Source: Paracentrotus lividus
Lineage: Eukaryota; Echinodermata; Echinoidea; Camarodonta; Echinidae
Length of the DNA: 64,000 nucleotides
NCBI GenBank assembly: GCA_940671915.1
Contig: CALNVZ010003434.1
Coordinates: 6,104,037-6,168,036 of the forward strand
Direction of reading: 5' to 3'
The translations under genes and the position numbers were made by a program. Shown here piece by piece: positions 25,291 through 35,374 of the stretch. The notes below the pieces were generated by a model. The model saw nothing but the letters and a program-made list of their open reading frames with translations, was not told the origin of the DNA and did not search any database. How positions within the stretch are numbered: position 1 is the first letter of the stretch; each line of letters begins with the position of its first letter.

Positions 25291-27734
25291 TTGTAGACGT
25301 AATGGAATAAGACCATGTAGGACAAAACCGAACAAGCATTACTGTTTGACTTGGTATTTTGTAGTACTTCGCTTTTCAAACGCCACGTATCATTTCATTC
25401 ACTCAGATAAACACTTTTTAAAAGTTACGCATGAGACAATTTAGACATTGGTTCAATGGAACTTCAACGGTTTTTAATCCGCTAGTACTTGTTGGATTTG
25501 GTTAAAACGCAGAATAAAGTTTTTAAAAAATACAATACATCTGAAAAGTACGCCAATTTATAGGCTTAAAACGAGTGCACTTATTGTCTAAATATTATAA
25601 GATTACTAGTAAGATTATACATAACGTGTTACAATTTTTAAAAAAAAGAAGAAAAAAAAAAAAAAAAGAGCTTAAAACAGCTTGGTCTCTATTATGTTTT
25701 ATATCCAATCTAGTTTCACTATAACCGACATCTTTCATATATTTTACATGTCTCTTGAACGTTCTACAAGTAGGTTTTATTTAAAGAAAAGATGAACCAA
25801 CAGCCTTTTCAGTAAGGCTGCAAACATGGGAACATAACTGGTAATACATAACGCCGTGGGATTTTTTTAATGCAAAAAGTTGCAAAGGAGTGATTTATAA
25901 CAAGAGAAGGAAGGGAATGAATGGAAGAAACAGCGAAAGGAGAAATAAACGAACATTGGGGAGGAAGGGGGGAGGGGGCAACAGGGAGAGAAAGAGAAAG
26001 TACCGATGGAAAGGCCAAGTATAGGGAATGGTGGAAACAGGGTGAGAGACAGAGAGAGAGAGGGAAAGAGTGATAAAATGAGTAAAAGAAAATGACAGAA
26101 AAGGGAAGATCGAGTTAGAAGAATAGCCAGGGAGAAAGAGGGGGAATGTGAGAGAAACAGATAGAGAAAGAGAGAGAGAGAGAGAGTACGAAGGGGAGTT
26201 GAAGATAATACAAGAGAAAAGTTGTATGTATGCGGGCGCTCGATCAAATTACATGAAATACGTATACACATTGTGAATATCCTTGCATTTACATGTCATC
26301 ATTCATAATGGTAAGGAAAGGAATTATACAACAAACATCATTATACCATTGTATACGATAAGATGTACAATATAGCACATGCAATGTGATAATCTTCTTA
26401 AAAATTTCAACAAGTATGGCTAACTTTTTAACAACATTTTGACCCCAAAATATGGTACGATTGTTTCTACATCGTTTTAATATGGAAATTATTTTCTGTT
26501 CAACCTCCCTGCAGATATCCCAATCTTTTAAACAGCATTGCAGTATTTGAGGTAGAAACACACACCTGAAATTAGAAAAGCAACTTTTCTTTTTTTTTTC
26601 ATTTTTAGGTAGGAGCTTAGTAGCAAAATAATTTCGGTAAAAGGCATTTTCCATAAAAACTGCCGTGTGTTTGATTTGGGCAGTACAAATTCTAAATACT
26701 GAAAATAAGTGTAAAAGTGATCTCATGTTGGGTTAATTTCAGCTATACTCCTTTCCGGGTCAAATAACAATAAAATACAAGTTTGAAAACCGTTTCAAAG
26801 CCTTAATCGTAAAACAGATTTTTGGTGGGGTGCAACTGATGCGGTTGTCACAACTTGCCGTACCTTCGACGTGCAACTCCCTAAGATGGATTCCGTAAAA
26901 AAATCGTGCAGCGCAGGTACCTCGCAGGCAGGTTGCATGTACAACATGCAGGAAGTTTTTCCAATGCCCTTACTACAGAAACGCAGGAATCGCAGAAATT
27001 GACCAACGACCTGTACATACATTGTGCATTCAACGCAGGCTACGTTGATGGCACGTGCCCCGTAGCCTACGACGAGTTGTGACCGCCACATTAGGAGTGT
27101 TATACACCTAAACAAACATGTGTAATAATTAATGAAATCGTGACATTTTTCGTGAAAACACGTCAAATAAGATTCCTGAAAACCTTACATACTCAAATAT
27201 AGATGACCGCTGCATCTGGAATAAAAGTAAATTAAAAGATTTGGCAAACTTATTTCACACCGATTATATACTATTCCATATTCTCCCACATAGAGACACA
27301 TCTGATCATAAACTGCCAATACAACTTCGTTAAAAATCAGTACCGGTACATTGTAAATATATAGCAAGGGACAATCTTGAACAGTTATCATAAAAATGCC
27401 ATCATACTGAACATAACATTAATTTCTTTATCCCATAGAACTTAATTCAGGAAAATCAACCACGCGAAGTAAAAATCGGTTATTAAGTTTTGAAAGAGAA
27501 AATAGAATAAATACATGAATAAACATTACGGAAGACAATGAATTGGTCACTTTTTGCCAAATATAACTCGGATGTCATGCAAGCTAGGTAGTATGGTAAT
27601 TCAATGTGATGTACTCTTTTTGAAAAGTTAAGTACAGAAGATTAAAAAAAAAAAAAAAAAAAAATACAGTACTGTACATTGTATGAGTTTAGAGTTCAAA
27701 TGTTGGAGTGGTATGTTTATAGATAGCTGGTACG
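25291..27734. other. Intergenic with GA-rich and GCAGG-rich parts
   Basis: 25900-26190 is purine-rich on the plus strand with GA microsatellites, giving long serine/leucine-rich minus frames that are not genes. The 145-codon minus frame ending at 26289 has no recognisable domain and only an ordinary start, so it is not called. 26800-27080 is GC-richer, with repeated GCAGG and GCAGGTTGCATG-like phrases. A-tracts lie at 25650 and 27643-27664. Confidence 0.4.
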
Positions 27735-28020
27735 GGTAAACTATCATCTTATGATCGAATCATTTACACTTTTGAAATTAATGTTGTTGCGGTCTGTCTA
27801 CAGAAATTGGGTTAATTCGGCAATCTATTATCTCATGATCACCAGCCCTTTTCACTTTTCAAATCAAATGTTATCGCGGTGTGTCTACAGAAATTGGGCT
27901 GATTCGGGCAATCTCTCTTATGATCGAATCCTGTACACTTGTCACATTAAATGTAGTCGATGTATGTACAAGTTGCGTCAATGCGGGCAATCTATTATCT
28001 TATGATCGAAACCTCCACAA
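27735..28020 (-). repeat. ~84-bp tandem repeat overlapping the end of the SGNH gene
   Basis: On the minus strand, TTCGATCATAAG plus GATAGATTGCCCG-like text and CCAATTTCTGTAGACA recur with GATC centred near 28004, 27922, 27837 and 27753, so the period is 82-85 bases. The first unit contains the zinc-knuckle codons (FDHKIIDCPH). The next unit would read FDHKRDCPNQPNFCRH in one frame but lies beyond the stop codon. The array therefore begins inside the coding sequence and runs into the 3' flank. Confidence 0.8.
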
Positions 28021-31000
28021 CGATGACACCCGGAAAATCCAGGATAAAGCATTTTGGGCTTTCCATCTTGCGGTGGCCGGCCTAATCTAGCACTGACCGA
28101 CTGCCGATCAGAGGAAAACCTATATCGGGATTGATCTTGACTATACCGCCACGACTCCCTAGGATGAGGTCTTTCCCTGATCTCCACCCCTCTCACGAGA
28201 GGGTTGATATTGTATTCCATCTGTTTACGTGGCTTGCCTTTCTTGCCTATGTTTTGCTTGAAGTGTGTTGCAGAATTGGTTTTGGACTTGCCATGATTCT
28301 CCTCACAGCGGTCGGTCTCTTGAGGGCGCGTGTCAATTGTTGCAGGAACTGCTTTTGATTCCACGATCCTTATATCTTTCGGAGGAACTTCGGCTTCTTC
28401 CGTAGTGACGACGTGAGCGGAAGAAATTTGTTGTTCCTCTTTGCCCTTGGATGAATCCTCGTTTGGTTTTTCATGTCGTTTCTCAACACGTGAGGCAGTT
28501 TTGTTTCTTTGTGAATGGTTACAAGGAGCAGATCGTAGGTGCTTGATGATGTTGGAAGCAAAGAGTGATGTACCAGTGTGGTTTAACCAATTACCAAATG
28601 GAATCATGTGAAACGTTGGATATAAATTGTCATTGTTGATATATCCCCATCCATGTTCCATTTTGAATGAGTTCAACATCTCATTCAAAATTCTGCAATT
28701 CGAACGCTTAAATTTAAACGTACTGATGACTCCGCTGATGGTGAATGCAGTTATGTTCGGACAGGTTTTCTCAAGCTGCATACCGATTGTTTCAATTCTT
28801 GACGCGATTTCATTTTGGTCGTAGACATCATCCTTGAGGTCGTTGCTGCCTACATGAAGAATAACTTCATCAATGTTGGGATTCTTTGCAAACTTTGAGA
28901 CCACTTTACCAATATTGTCAACCCTTGCATCAGGGACGACTCTCATTTCTACTTTCTTTTTGCGAGAGAGTCTGCCAGGTATGATCGACTTGAGCATCAA
29001 GTCTCCAATCAGGAGAATTGCCTTTTCCTGAGCGTCTTGCTGATTTTCGGGACAAAGCGGTCGATGGTGATTGTCAATGCTCTGTTTAAATGTATCGCTT
29101 TTGACACAGAGCTTTCTATCCTTTCCAGAACACTCTTGACTTGGACAGATGTCACCATTTCCTTGTGTCTTTGACACTGTGGTATTAATGCTGTCTGTGC
29201 TTCGGAGATCCCCATCTTGTAAGTAACGAAGGATATTCTCTTGGAAAATATCCTCATCTGGTTTTCCGAGTTTGACATCAAACGGTCGATTCTGGAAAGT
29301 AGGGGCTACGTTGTAGTGGGAGATGTAACACCAACCGTGCTTTGACTGCAAATCGTTCAACAATGTGTTAACAGCATCCGCACCCTGGTGGTTTCTACTA
29401 ATGGTTCCACTAACGGTGATTCTTGAAATGCTTGGACAAATCTTTTCAAGGTCTACACCAACTTGTTCTATTCTAAAAGCGATCTCCTTTGGGGATAGGG
29501 TGTTGTCGTTCAAGTCATTGCTACCGACATGTAGAATCACTTCATCAACTTTGTGATGCTTCGCAAGATCTATGACCGTGTCACCAAACGTATCCACTCT
29601 GGCATATGGAATAACTACTGGTTTGACTTGCTTGTTGCTCAAATCATCTGGTATCTCAACGGACTCCAGCATTGAGTCTCCAACCAGAAGTATGATAGGC
29701 CTCTTAGCGTCAGATACAACCCCATTCCTGGGCACCAACGGGTCAGGAACACACTTAGAAGAGGATGTAGCAGAATTATCTGTACTTGTAGGTTTCACTT
29801 TAACATGAAACTGGTCCATTGACCCGAGCGATGAACTGGTGTTTTCGCACCACGATCCACATCCTAGGTGCACCCCAATATTCATTGCAAAAGCTTCAAT
29901 CCCGCTGGCATTAAGGTGGACGCCATCTGGGCAGATGTGTACTTCTGGGTCCAGGTTGTCATTATCGATGTAATCCCATCCACGTTTGGACTGCAAGCAT
30001 CTCAACGTCTTGTTGACTTCACTCTCCTTTCCAGGCCTCGCGCCGGTAACATCATCTCTACGTTGAATTATGCTGCTGATTGCAAATTTCGCCACACTGG
30101 GATAAGTCTTGGTTATAAGTTTGCCGAGGGATTCGATTTGAGCGGAGATATCCCGAGCATCTTTTTGCAGGTCATTGGTTCCGATATGCAGGATCACATC
30201 ATTAGGTTTTTCATCTTGTACAAACTTAGTGATATACTCAGAGACGTTATCAACCCTGGCTCCTGGAATCGCTTTGACGATCACATGTTTATTTTTGAAG
30301 AACTTCTCTGGCTGGATATGCTGCAGCATAGAGTCTCCAACCAAAAGGGTTACATTTGATCTTTCCTTCGTTGGGTTTTTCTCATGGATACGCAGGCTTT
30401 CGCTCTGTCGTTTTCCAGTGGATTTGTCAAGTTGTCCATGTTGCCACCCATCTTCATCACAGGACAAACGTCTTCTGTCTTTCTCAGCTTTCTTTCCACC
30501 ATTTGATTCATAGTTTACATGACCATACAAATTTATTTCTGGTGGGCTCTCTGAACCTTGGTCTACTGTTCTACACCGTTTAATGTCTCCACTAAAAGAC
30601 TCATCGATTGAGGGAACTACACTCCTTTTCCTGTGTGAAATCGATCTGTCACTGGACATCACTTCCTTTGGTGCATCAGTATCTGATACCTGTGGTTGAT
30701 GAGGAGCGCTCTCCATGTTTACACCACTGTGCAGTGATGCACTACCCGCATTAAACGGGGTGAGTTGCTCATTCTTCGATTTCCCGTAGAAAAGATAGCT
30801 TTCGAATGTGTTTATGGACCCCAGCAGGTCCAACTCATCACTTCGAGGATTGGCCTCTGGTATGGAGGAGCTTTTTGATCTTTGAAGCATTGTTGAATCC
30901 TTTGGTGTCGTTTTGTATTCATCATAGCTGATGCGTTTCTTTGTAGAAGTGTGACCCTCTCTGTTCGACTGGTAATCTACACTAGTGGAATGTTTGAGAA

Positions 31001-33146
31001 TACCTTTCTTCGAAGCATCATCTCTCTTTACTTGGTCGGGTGGTGATTTAACATCTCGGAGTCTGTTTTGTTGCGGAAGCTTCTGAACTAATCCGTTTGC
31101 TTCCTTGACACTTTCTGGTCTGCCCGAAAGGCTTATGGACTTTACAGGAATCGGATTCACTTGCCTCCCGGTAGATTGGAGTTCGTTTGGTGAAGGTTCA
31201 GTCAATTCACCAGTAGATTTTCTCCGCTTAATGTCTCGGCATTGCTCTGCCACTGGCTCCGTCATTTGCCTCTTTAAAGGTGGACGTAAAGACTTCACTC
31301 TGTCAGATATTCTATCTTTCGTGGATTGCGGTGCAGTATTCCTTGTATTTTCTTTTCCAGTACCATCATTTCTTCCAGTTGATTCTTCTGATATGTTGAA
31401 ATCCTTCAACTTCGGAGCGTCCTTAATAAGTTTGTCGATGACTACTTTTGGGTTAGTCAAATGATCTGGTGGCAGCTTCCTTTTTACGAAAGGTGATGAC
31501 TGCGAATCTGGAACTACTGGGATTCTTTTGTTTTGGTTAGAGTTACTATCACTTCCGATGTTGGTCAAATCAACATAACTCACGTTTAGGCCAGTCCCTG
31601 TCTTACTGTTTTTAGTTATTGCCATCAAGCTGTTCCTTTGGTTTTCCGATTTCTTTTCTGTACCAGGCAATTTCTTTGGTCGTTTGTGGACACCTAAGTT
31701 TCGTTCAGTTGAGGACAGATGTTGTTTCATTGGAGGAGGATTCTTACTCTGATAATTTGACGTTTTGACTGTTGAAGACGACAGTGGTCTGTTTGATTGC
31801 TCTAACTGCGATTGTTCTTTCTCTGCGTTCCTGCCATTGTTATCTACTTGCTTTTTCTTTGGATGGATATCTTTTACTGCAATTCGGTTTTTCACAAAAT
31901 CACTTTGCCTCAATTTCTGAGTAGCGTTTTCAGTAGAACCAGTCACGTCAACGGGTTGTTCGCTATTTTGAGTTTGCGTTACTTGACCGCATTTTTGTAC
32001 TTTTTTAGTGATGATATTCTTCATGACACCACCTTCCCCAACATGACTTTGAGGTTCCATTACGCAATTGGATTTCAACTCATTTTCTCCTCTTTCTGAA
32101 TCAGTTTGTTTCACAGACTCCCTGTGACGTTTCTTTTCGCTTTTTTCTCTACGTTTTACCCCTATGTCAGGTTCAGAACCTTCTTTCTTTACCCTTTTAA
32201 TTACCTTTGAAGGACCATTAAAGGGATTCTCAACAAAAATGCTACATTCTGGACCCAGGTTATACTCAGGACGTTCCTTTTTTATTTTTAAGATTGGCTT
32301 TGGCAAAGGAGCTACGGGAGTTTCATCTCTTTGACGTTTAGGTTTGTACTCATATTCAAGTGGTTCTTCTTTAATCTTACAGGTAATTATTGGCTTGCCA
32401 TCTGCCTTTTCAAGTGCAGAATCATGTCTTTTCAGGGTGGCACTTAGGTCATTCTCTTGCTCACGATCTGAAGACGAATCCACTCTAACGGGATGATTTC
32501 TATTTAGATCGATATCTGATTTTGTCATGGTTAGGTCAAGATTGATATTTCGTCCTGTATTTGTCTCTCGTTTCGTGTCATTACCATGCAGACATGGTCC
32601 TTTGCTTGTTGCGTCGAGTTTCATGGATTTGTCTTCTGCAATTGCGTGTTTCACGAGCGGTGCTGCTAGAACAAGTTCTGTACGATTCGAGGCGGAATGG
32701 AGCTTAAACATACTTGGCAGTAATGCTTCCAGTGTCGATTCATCGAACTCATTCTCGTAAAAGGTGTCCACTGTTAGAGTCTCCTGAGTTGATATGTGCT
32801 TCAAGAACTCGTTCGTTGTCAATACCCATTGTGTTCCCTTGTCTCCTACTCCATCAACCAATGCTGCTACAGTCTCACAATTCACAGCAAAACCTAAGCG
32901 ATCCTTTACGACACCTTTGTTGAAATTCAAAGTTTGCCTATCAGTGTCCAACGGGACAGGCACGGAGAATGCCAAAATTGGTTTGTACTTTCTCGTAGCA
33001 TTCTTTTCCCTATGTATCCTCTGATTTGATTTGGATATGGTTGAGAATATTTTACAAAGTTTCCATTCTGTCCCACCATTTGCCAGGTTGTGCGGGAGCT
33101 TGCTTAGAACAATGCAATGGACTTTTGGTTGTTCTGGGTTAGCCAT
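27978..33146 (-). CDS. Triple SGNH-hydrolase-like protein with C-terminal CCHC zinc knuckle
   Basis: A single 1722-residue coding exon. Start ATG at 33146 has a good context (ACAATGG). Residues 1-165 are an unrecognised compact-looking region. Residues 166-930 are polar and basic with NLS-like clusters (KPKRQR, RREKSEKKRHRE) and three sumoylation-type sites (IKEE, K259; IKKE, K289; VKKE, K320). Three SGNH-like domains follow, at about 931-1095, 1150-1313 and 1376-1542. Domain 1 has GDSM (S939), a block II glycine (IPGAR), GTND (N991) and DGVH (D1074, H1077), which is the complete catalytic set. Domain 2 keeps GDSM (S1158) and GSND (N1210) but has IPYAR and no DxxH. Domain 3 has GDLM (L1383), VPDAR, GSND (N1435) and no DxxH. 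Residues 1707-1720 form C-X2-C-X4-H-X4-C, a nucleic-acid-binding zinc knuckle. SGNH domains plus zinc knuckles occur in LINE ORF1 proteins, so an ORF1-derived nuclear or RNP protein is plausible. The substrate is unknown. Confidence 0.9.
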   Translation of the reverse strand: MANPEQPKVHCIVLSKLPHNLANGGTEWKLCKIFSTISKSNQRIHREKNATRKYKPILAFSVPVPLDTDRQTLNFNKGVVKDRLGFAVNCETVAALVDGVGDKGTQWVLTTNEFLKHISTQETLTVDTFYENEFDESTLEALLPSMFKLHSASNRTELVLAAPLVKHAIAEDKSMKLDATSKGPCLHGNDTKRETNTGRNINLDLTMTKSDIDLNRNHPVRVDSSSDREQENDLSATLKRHDSALEKADGKPIITCKIKEEPLEYEYKPKRQRDETPVAPLPKPILKIKKERPEYNLGPECSIFVENPFNGPSKVIKRVKKEGSEPDIGVKRREKSEKKRHRESVKQTDSERGENELKSNCVMEPQSHVGEGGVMKNIITKKVQKCGQVTQTQNSEQPVDVTGSTENATQKLRQSDFVKNRIAVKDIHPKKKQVDNNGRNAEKEQSQLEQSNRPLSSSTVKTSNYQSKNPPPMKQHLSSTERNLGVHKRPKKLPGTEKKSENQRNSLMAITKNSKTGTGLNVSYVDLTNIGSDSNSNQNKRIPVVPDSQSSPFVKRKLPPDHLTNPKVVIDKLIKDAPKLKDFNISEESTGRNDGTGKENTRNTAPQSTKDRISDRVKSLRPPLKRQMTEPVAEQCRDIKRRKSTGELTEPSPNELQSTGRQVNPIPVKSISLSGRPESVKEANGLVQKLPQQNRLRDVKSPPDQVKRDDASKKGILKHSTSVDYQSNREGHTSTKKRISYDEYKTTPKDSTMLQRSKSSSIPEANPRSDELDLLGSINTFESYLFYGKSKNEQLTPFNAGSASLHSGVNMESAPHQPQVSDTDAPKEVMSSDRSISHRKRSVVPSIDESFSGDIKRCRTVDQGSESPPEINLYGHVNYESNGGKKAEKDRRRLSCDEDGWQHGQLDKSTGKRQSESLRIHEKNPTKERSNVTLLVGDSMLQHIQPEKFFKNKHVIVKAIPGARVDNVSEYITKFVQDEKPNDVILHIGTNDLQKDARDISAQIESLGKLITKTYPSVAKFAISSIIQRRDDVTGARPGKESEVNKTLRCLQSKRGWDYIDNDNLDPEVHICPDGVHLNASGIEAFAMNIGVHLGCGSWCENTSSSLGSMDQFHVKVKPTSTDNSATSSSKCVPDPLVPRNGVVSDAKRPIILLVGDSMLESVEIPDDLSNKQVKPVVIPYARVDTFGDTVIDLAKHHKVDEVILHVGSNDLNDNTLSPKEIAFRIEQVGVDLEKICPSISRITVSGTISRNHQGADAVNTLLNDLQSKHGWCYISHYNVAPTFQNRPFDVKLGKPDEDIFQENILRYLQDGDLRSTDSINTTVSKTQGNGDICPSQECSGKDRKLCVKSDTFKQSIDNHHRPLCPENQQDAQEKAILLIGDLMLKSIIPGRLSRKKKVEMRVVPDARVDNIGKVVSKFAKNPNIDEVILHVGSNDLKDDVYDQNEIASRIETIGMQLEKTCPNITAFTISGVISTFKFKRSNCRILNEMLNSFKMEHGWGYINNDNLYPTFHMIPFGNWLNHTGTSLFASNIIKHLRSAPCNHSQRNKTASRVEKRHEKPNEDSSKGKEEQQISSAHVVTTEEAEVPPKDIRIVESKAVPATIDTRPQETDRCEENHGKSKTNSATHFKQNIGKKGKPRKQMEYNINPLVRGVEIRERPHPRESWRYSQDQSRYRFSSDRQSVSARLGRPPQDGKPKMLYPGFSGCHRCGGFDHKIIDCPH

Positions 33147-33233
33147 TGTGTTGTTCAGTTCACTCTGAGCTGGTTGGTTTAAGATGCTTTATTCCGGTGG
33201 ATGATACGTGGCGACAAAAGTTGAGAGATTCAT
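33147..33233 (-). promoter_or_regulatory. 5' UTR of the SGNH gene with uORF and 3' splice site
   Basis: On the minus strand, a pyrimidine tract followed by CTCTCTTTTCAG ends at 33234, a strong splice acceptor. Exon sequence then begins at 33233 with an ATG that opens a 14-codon upstream ORF (33233-33189, ending TAA). The main ATG follows 42 bases later. The uORF suggests leaky scanning or reinitiation control. That the 5.2-kb ORF follows directly on a good acceptor supports a real spliced gene rather than a bare transposon ORF. Confidence 0.6.
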
Positions 33234-33599
33234 CTGAAAAGAGAGTAAAAAAGGGAAATTTGTTAAATGAATGAATTTATGAAATACATTAAGGTGTAAG
33301 TACTCCAAAGTACATTTTAATAGAGTGATATTACAATCGGTCATAAATATTCATAACTATATCACGTCAACTGCAAAAACAAAACAACAACAACAACAAC
33401 AAAAGAAAAAAAAAATAAGAATGTCAACAATTTGCTAATGATGTAATATCAATATCCTAACAGTCAGTTGAAAGTCGGCGAAAGATTTTGCCGCACAAAA
33501 AAAAAAGTAAATAAAAAAATAAATAAATAAATAAAAAATAAAACAAGGTGGTTCGCGAACCACAAGTCTCACATGATTTCGCTATCAATAAAACATGCG
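33234..33599. other. Putative last 5' intron, no gene
   Basis: AT-rich with CAA and A-rich simple sequence (33375-33415, 33500-33540). It would be the start of an intron reaching to 34660 if the upstream exon is used. Confidence 0.35.
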
Positions 33600-34500
33600 A
33601 TATGACCTTTTGACCCCTAGATGGCCTCCGACCTCATCATCCTCATCAACAAACAAATGGTATTAACCAAGGATAATGCAGGGGCAAACAAACTTCCATT
33701 AAAAATGAGTGAAAATTTAACAAAGAGTTTATGAAAAGTCGACCTTTAAGTTGACCTTTTGACCCCAATATGACCTTTAATCTCATCATCCTCATCAACA
33801 CACATGTGGTAATACCCAAGAATCCCTTGTACCAAGTGTGAACACGATTGATGGAGAAAAAAAGAAAACAGCAAGTTTAAGAGAAGTTGAACTTTAAGTG
33901 ACCTTTTGACCCCTGTATGACCTTTGATCTCATCATCCTCAGCAACACACATGTGGTATTACCAAAGAATCAGTTGTACCAAGTGTGAACACAATTGATG
34001 GAGAAATAAAGAAAACAGCAAGTTTAAGAAAATTTGTCCTTTAAACCCCTACATGACCTTTAATCTCATCATCCTCATCAACACACATGTGGAAATACCC
34101 AAGAATCATTTGTACTAAAGTGTGAACATAATTGCTGAAGAAATAAAGAAATGACAGCAAGTTTAAGAAAAGTTGACCTTTAAGTGACCTTTTGACCCAT
34201 GTATGACCCTTGATCTCATCATCCTCGCACATATGTTGGTAATACCAAAGAATCATTTGTACCAAGCGTGAGCACAATGAATCGATGGAGAAATACCGGT
34301 AAAGAAATGAGAACAAGTTAAAAACAAAAACGTATTATAATAGTAATAATAGTGTAACAGATGGCCTCATATCATTTGACCTTTTGAGCCCTAGATGACC
34401 TTTGACCCCATCATCCTTATCAACACATATTTGGTATTAGCCAAGTATCATTTGTACCTAGTGTGAACAGAAATGATCCATAAATAAATAAATGAGAGCA
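33600..34500. repeat. Tandem satellite, ~145-200-bp units
   Basis: TGACCTTTTGACCCC, CTCATCATCCTCATCAACACA and TTGTACCAAGTGTGAACACAA recur in that order near 33600, 33757, 33900, 34035, 34180 and 34380. At least six copies are seen, with moderate divergence. Open minus-strand frames across it repeat the same peptide and are not genes. It would lie inside the putative 5' intron of the SGNH gene. Confidence 0.85.
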
Positions 34501-34660
34501 AGTTAAAGAAAAAAACTAAAAACGTAACAGACCAACAGTCTAACAGACCAACATAACAGACCAACAGGAAAAGTGATCACAATGTCTCTGCCTTTCAGGC
34601 AAAACAAAAACCGTTTGCATGTTCTTGAAAACCCTCTTAATTAAATTCAGAATATCTCAC

Positions 34661-34732
34661 CTAACTGTAGATCCACAAGGTGTTTTGCACCGGTCGGTGT
34701 ATGATATTCCAGATTCCATGAGTGATCTTCGT
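34661..34732 (-). other. Candidate 5'-UTR exon of the SGNH gene
   Basis: On the minus strand, TTCTTTTCTTTCACAG precedes 72 bases that end in ACAGTTAG followed by GTGAGAT, so both splice consensuses are good. The exon has an ATG (after CACTC) open for 19 codons. Joining to the acceptor at 33233 would put a stop two codons later, so it would be a second upstream ORF rather than an extension of the protein. Confidence 0.5.
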
Positions 34733-34879
34733 CTGTGAAAGAAAAGAAGCATAGTAAAATTAGTTTTCCTCAACTCCTTTTAAGATGAATGGAAATCATG
34801 TTATAATATAAACATCATGAACATTCAATAAAGTTAAAACATTCGCATGTACATGTACATGTAAAGTTATATAGTTATT

Positions 34880-34965
34880 CGTGTTATAGCGCCATACGCC
34901 ATGAGCGTCCTCAGACGGTGTGCGCTTTATAAGTTTTCATAATTATTATTATTATTATCATTTTC
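34880..34965 (+). mobile_element. LINE/SINE 3' tail
   Basis: The text GTGTGCGCTTTATAAGTTTT followed by CATAATTATTATTATTATTA is a typical 3' end of L2/CR1-type LINEs or SINEs that use their machinery. Only the terminal ~85 bases can be assigned. Confidence 0.5.
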
Positions 34966-35162
34966 TTCAAAGAATATGTTTAATTCAGGGGCCGCGGGGT
35001 GCTTTCGAAGAAGAGGGGGGTCTACGCACGCGAGGAAACATACACTTGATAATCATTGGGAGTTACAGTATTTCTAATGGCACGTCCAGGTCAATAGGGG
35101 TGATATTTTCAAATTGTATCATATTCAGTGAATAAGTGGTTTTCAAATTATGGTGAGGGGGG

Positions 35163-35187
35163 NNNNNNNNNNNNNNNNNNNNNNNNN
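35163..35187. other. Assembly gap, 25 N
   Basis: Exactly 25 undetermined bases. A fixed small size like this is usually a placeholder left by gap-filling or scaffolding software. It sits just before the 3.9-kb duplication. Confidence 1.
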
Positions 35188-35374
35188 GTGCGGCGGGGGC
35201 GTGTGTCCCATGCACCCGTCTTGAGGACTCCGCTGAGTTGCTCTGGACGAAAAAACAAAAAAAACAGTGCCTTGATATTGAACTGGTATAAAGCTTTAAT
35301 AAAAAATAATTGATCATACAGCACCTTATATGTATCGATCGATCGATCTCGTAAAATGAACGGAATGTATATGA

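Noticed and set aside
26289..26726. 145-codon minus-strand frame with several cysteines
   Set aside because: No recognisable domain. It lies in AT-rich intergenic DNA next to purine-rich repeats, with no supporting transcript signal.
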